NCBI GenBank assembly: GCA_037157565.1
Contig: JAZHRO010000013.1
Location: 75,075,501-75,139,500, forward strand
DNA length: 64,000 bases
Direction: 5' to 3'
DNA from: Thalassia testudinum
Taxonomy: Eukaryota; Streptophyta; Magnoliopsida; Alismatales; Hydrocharitaceae
Below the pieces are notes generated by a model, which saw only the letters and a list, made by a program, of their open reading frames with translations, did not search any database and was not told the origin of the DNA. A program made the position numbers and the translations under genes. This document shows, piece by piece, positions 60,198 through 64,000 of the stretch (within the stretch, counting starts at the first letter, position 1; the number at the start of each line of letters is the position of its first letter).

Positions 60198-61258
60198 TAA
60201 TGAGAACCTCATCATGAACCCTAACTAACTTACTTTGATCTAATAAAATGAACAAGAGCTCCTACATAAACTAAAGGAAGGCCTAATTCAGGGGATTACT
60301 GATCTGAGAAGAGAACATAAAACAAAGGGTAAAACTATAATTTTACCATTGCAGTGTATCAACAGGATTTCTAAGGGTCTAGACATAGGTCAATTGGACT
60401 TAATAAAAGAAAAAGTGGGATGGTTCAGTTGGAAAAGGGTTATTGTGAAATTTAGAAATTAAATGACATTCTATAACCCTAAAATAATCCAGTTAAATTC
60501 ACAAGGTTTTAGGCAAGATAAAAATCAACTAAACCCTCTAAAATTCATGTAACAATATTCCCTAGGGTTTAGAACCTTCAATTTGGCCTTTGGAACCTGT
60601 TTTGACCTAGATTGGGGATCAAGTCCAATATTTGACCTAATTTGGATTTTTGTGCAAAATATCCAGTAAAACGAGGTCAAACTTAAAATCCAACTTCACC
60701 ATTGGATTTCTTAGGTCAAAATTAGGTTTGTACCAAAATTTAAACCTAAGGGAAGGTCATCTTGACCCACTTTGCAAATTGGTCCACCCAATTACATTCT
60801 GGCCCTTAACTTTTGAAAATCCTTGCAAATACCCTCTCAGCTTTCTCATCACTTTCTTCATTTTTGGTCCCTCTGCCATCGCAGCAGGGACCAATACTGT
60901 CGGCGACTTTGCGAGGAGGTTTTCTCCTCATCTCCATGGGGAGCTGCTCCCATATTTGAAAGGGGAGCTCTTTGCGAAGCCCCCTACCACATGAGCAGCT
61001 CCCCATACTCTGAATCGCCCCATATCTCTTGTGCGGACACTCGAGAGGTATGGGTCTCACTCCGGCCATACCTATGACGTGGTGTGCCTGCCGCTTCCTT
61101 GCGATTCCCCCTCTGCCTGCGCCTATTTAAGCTTGCCTAGAGCCCTCCGCTTCTGGCAAGCCTGATTTGGCCGAAGAAATCCCCCCAATTTCATCTCCTC
61201 CTCCTCCGGCCATCCGCCAGCAGGCTCCGGCGAATCTCCCTTCCTCTTCTCGTCGCTC
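60198..61258 (+). mobile_element. Direct 5' half of a TGATGAG-family LTR
   Basis: It starts TAATGAGAACCTCATCATG and follows 37192 to about 38253 of the 5' LTR, including the CTATTTAAGC TATA block. It stops at the CGTCGCTCTG equivalent of TGTCGCCCTA. The left neighbour is interrupted RT sequence. Confidence 0.75.
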
Positions 61259-61274
61259 TGTGGTGACGGGTTTT

Positions 61275-62575
61275 TGATCATCACCGTGTTTGATTAGATT
61301 TTATTACTCAAATATTTTAAAAATTCTCCAAGGTCGAACACAAGGAGCAAGCTTGATTTTAGAAGTATAAAAATTCACAATTTACAATAATGTACTATTT
61401 TTTAAAAAACTAGAGAGAAAGGAAATAAAATGTTTCTTCTCCTTTCTTTTCTTCTCTCTTTCTTCTTTGTCCTTCTTTCTCTTCTTCTTTCAATCTACAG
61501 ACATCTGATTCCATGAATCAGACGCCTTAAATAGTGTTGCTACAGTGCACTTCTTCTTCCTTCCTTTGTCTGCTGCTGCTCTTCTTCTCCTTGGCTTTGT
61601 TTTTTCTTCTCTTCTCTTCGGCTGCAGCTCCCTTCTTTGGCTTCAACTCTTCCTCTTCTTCTGCTTCAACTCCTGCTCTTTCTTCTTTTTCTTCCTTTCC
61701 TTTCTTCTTCCTCTTCAGCTTTTCCTGCTTGGTTTTCTTGGCTTCTTCTTCTTCTCTTTTGAGCTGCGTCTCCTTCTTCAGTTTGCTTCTCCTCTTCCTC
61801 TTCTTCTGCTTCAACTCCTTGGTGCAACTAAGTCCTCGACTGCTTCTTCCTCTTCTCTTCTTTTGCTGCTCTTCTTTTCTTCTGCATCATCTTCTTTCTT
61901 CTTCTTCTGCATCCTCTTCTTTCTTCTTCTTCCTCTTCCTCTTCCCTGCATAGGTACCCGATTAAGCAAAACCAACCCCTACCCTTCCCTCATTTCTCTC
62001 TCTCTCCATTTCTCTCTTAGGTTCGCTCTCCCAGAGCCTGCTCGAGTATACGGGTCGGGTATATGCGCCTGGGACTAGGCCACCAGCGTGTGGTGGTGGG
62101 TGAGGTGTGCTAGGCCTAAGTAACCGAGTCGAGCCAGGTCCGCGGGGGGTGGTCGCGGACGAGGCCGGGTGAGCAGGTGAAAGGGACCTCACCCTGTATG
62201 ACTGAGGCAATAAGCCTCAGTCACTTTCCAATTTATGTGCTGCGAGGCGCTTGAAAACTCATGAGGTGGGACTAAACGTCCCACCCTTCTGCCTGTGTTC
62301 CCACAGCTGAAGGCGCGAGCAATTTCAGCGCCAGCTGAGGTCTTCAATGCTAATTGAAGACCTGGAGTTGTGCACGGAGGTAATCCGCGCAACCTGGGTC
62401 CGTGTCGTGGGGCTGGAAAGGCCTAGAGCTGCTTGCGAGCTTGCTCCAAGCTCGGCGTCAATGGCGGCGGAGGCTCGGGACCTAAAATCAAGAATACGGC
62501 CTTGCGGCCCTGTCAGAACACTTGTCGAGCTTCGCCTGAGCACGGCGAAGATGACTCGGGGGTCAGCGTGGTGTG
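61275..62575 (-). mobile_element. Inverted 3' half of a TGATGAG-family LTR
   Basis: From TGATCATCACC (degenerate LTR terminus) rightward, this is the reverse complement of about 39873 down to 38725 of the 5' LTR. It includes the AAGCTTGATTTTAGAAG block, the purine tract (as pyrimidines, 61430-61950) and the GC-rich GAGCACGGCGAAG end. The large frames here on the plus strand are the pyrimidine tract, not genes. Confidence 0.75.
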
Positions 62576-64000
62576 AAGATACTCAGTGATCAATATCATG
62601 TCAATCTGGAGCTTCTCAACAAATTCTATAGGCTGAAGCTCAAAAATGACTCACTGGAGCTCCAGTGAGTCCAGAAAAATTCAAATTATGTTCAGAATGG
62701 TGAATTTTTGCCATTTTTGATCTTAAAAGGATCCTGAGGTTGCAAGGAACCTCAGAATCGCATTTAATTCTTCTTTAATTCATTACATGAATAATTAATC
62801 AGTGAAATTCAAGTTTAATAGATTTTATTGGTTGAGGCTCAGGACTTGGTCTCCCACTCAAATGAGTAGTTGAGACAAGTCGAAATGTAATTGCGATCAT
62901 AAATACTTAATTAATTTTAAGTTTTAACTACTCCTAAGCTGCCATTGACAGCGAGCTCAGGAGCTTAAATAGAATTAGGTTTTTAAGTTATGTATAGTAT
63001 TTAATCAAATTAAAATGATAATTAGGATCATTTAGTGATGAGTTGATGATGGAGGATCCATTGGATGTGAAGCTAAGTCAGCTACTGCCGCCATAGACAG
63101 TAGCAATAGCTGTTGAAGGTGGATTTGGATTAGGCGAATCAGTGATAACATTAGTGTTTTAATGGTTAAGAAGTGATCATGAGTGATAGAGGAAGGTGAT
63201 TAGCGAGTTCAAAAGACAAAACAAGAGCTCCAGCAAGCTCAGGGAGCTCACCGGAGTTGAGGAAGATGAACTCTGAAATCTAACATTAAGCTAAACTAAT
63301 TAACTAACTACCTAGACTACTCCTACTCCTACCTACTGTTACCTGGACGAAGGGGTCAAAGGGACTTCGTCGACGGCTCATGACAAAGGGCGAAATCAGA
63401 GGGTATGAGGAAGATCTCCGACGGGCGAAAATGGATGGAGCAGAGGATCTCCTTGGTCGTCGCCTTTGTCCAGAGATGCGGCAGACCTCAGTGAAGTTCC
63501 TAAGCTGATCAGGATGGACGGAGGAAGTCGGAAGATGATGTGGAGAATCGCCGGAGTTGTAGACGAATGGCCTATTGGGTTGGCTGCAGTGAAAGATGAG
63601 GGAAGGGAGCCAACTTACAGAAATAGAGGGGGTGGGGATCTATTTATAGTTGACGGTAATGAAGAGGGCGGTGGAGTTTGGACGAAGGAGAAGCTAGGGG
63701 AGGTTAACCACCGGCGTCGTCTCTGACGACGATGAGGTTAACTCCCACCTAAAATTAGGATTAAAAAATCATCCAGACCAATGGATGAGAATGGAATGAT
63801 GAGCACAAGCTCCAGGAGCTTGGAGAAGGTGGAATGACGTCAGATGTGCAGTGATCGAGTGGTGGAAACACCCTCTATCGTCAGCCGTCCAACCGGCTAA
63901 AGGAAGAAGAAGAAGAAGAAGAAGAAGACAGGGACCTCTGTGCGATGAAACCTAAGGACCTATAAGAAAATTAAGGATCCGATTGCAATGAATAATATGG
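62576..64000. other. Unassigned region, possible minus-strand promoter
   Basis: On the minus strand an ACTATAAATAG TATA box (near 63640-63652) is followed by CT-rich leader-like sequence. A short frame, MSRRRSPFDPFVQ, then runs into GTAACA, a possible splice donor near 63342. This could be a gene start or an LTR; no homology is recognised. A (GAA)n microsatellite lies at 63902-63929. Confidence 0.35.
63902..63929. repeat. (GAA)n microsatellite
   Basis: About nine GAA units. Confidence 0.9.

Noticed and set aside
61527..62078. Frames of 95-177 codons rich in Phe/Leu/Ser or Lys/Glu
   Set aside because: They are the pyrimidine/purine tract of an inverted LTR copy and are not conserved as a frame in the other copies.
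1..64000. tRNA, rRNA or CRISPR loci
   Set aside because: Reading both strands I found no tRNA-like cloverleaf, no rRNA text and no spacer-type repeat array. The tandem arrays have no unique spacers.

Overview
This window looks like flowering-plant nuclear DNA. It has a split gene with GT-AG introns and a GC-rich first exon, several LTR retrotransposon families with 5-bp target duplications, microsatellites and long tandem arrays. The GC-rich 5' exon followed by AT-rich later exons would fit a monocot, but the species cannot be fixed from sequence alone. I see no tRNA, rRNA, CRISPR or bacterial genes.

Layout. 1-1585: the 3' end of a decayed Ty1/copia element, interrupted by a 562-bp insertion. 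2198-4127: a small non-autonomous LTR element with its target duplication. 4906-10052 (minus strand): the first four exons of a PXA-domain (sorting-nexin-like) gene. Its first exon lies 4.1 kb from exon 2, and the intron between them holds about 17 copies of a ~172-bp tandem repeat. 10.3-14.3 kb: AT-rich and microsatellite sequence. 14319-17011: a complete solo LTR. 17-26 kb: low-complexity and old repeat debris, including a striking AGCT-rich tract (19325-20010). 26458-34227: a complete non-autonomous LTR element on the minus strand, with a decayed Tyr/Pro-rich ORF and no pol. 36505-37191 and 55244-56335: two halves of one tandem-repeat array, split by an 18-kb Athila-like Ty3/gypsy element (37192-55238). 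That element carries decayed gag-pro-RT-RH-IN and contains two later solo LTRs, a copia-type one at 40914-42671 and a Ty3/gypsy-type one at 49819-52548. 57.7-62.6 kb: a second, truncated relative of the same family, ending in a head-to-head chimeric LTR.

The observation I find most novel is a phased regulatory-looking module. Palindromes centred on GACGTC (context CAGACGTCTG) recur at an exact 20-bp spacing inside two LTR families that otherwise look unrelated: eight 20-bp pairs in the copia-type solo LTR, and runs of up to six in the 14.3-kb and 49.8-kb LTRs. A related hairpin-plus-motif module sits in the Athila-like LTR. The core is the plant bZIP C-box. Shared use by different retroelement families suggests convergence or exchange of an enhancer or RNA-structure module.

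The only likely functional host gene visible is the PXA-domain gene. Its remaining exons would have to lie beyond position 1. All retroelement coding regions contain stops or frameshifts and are annotated as broken.
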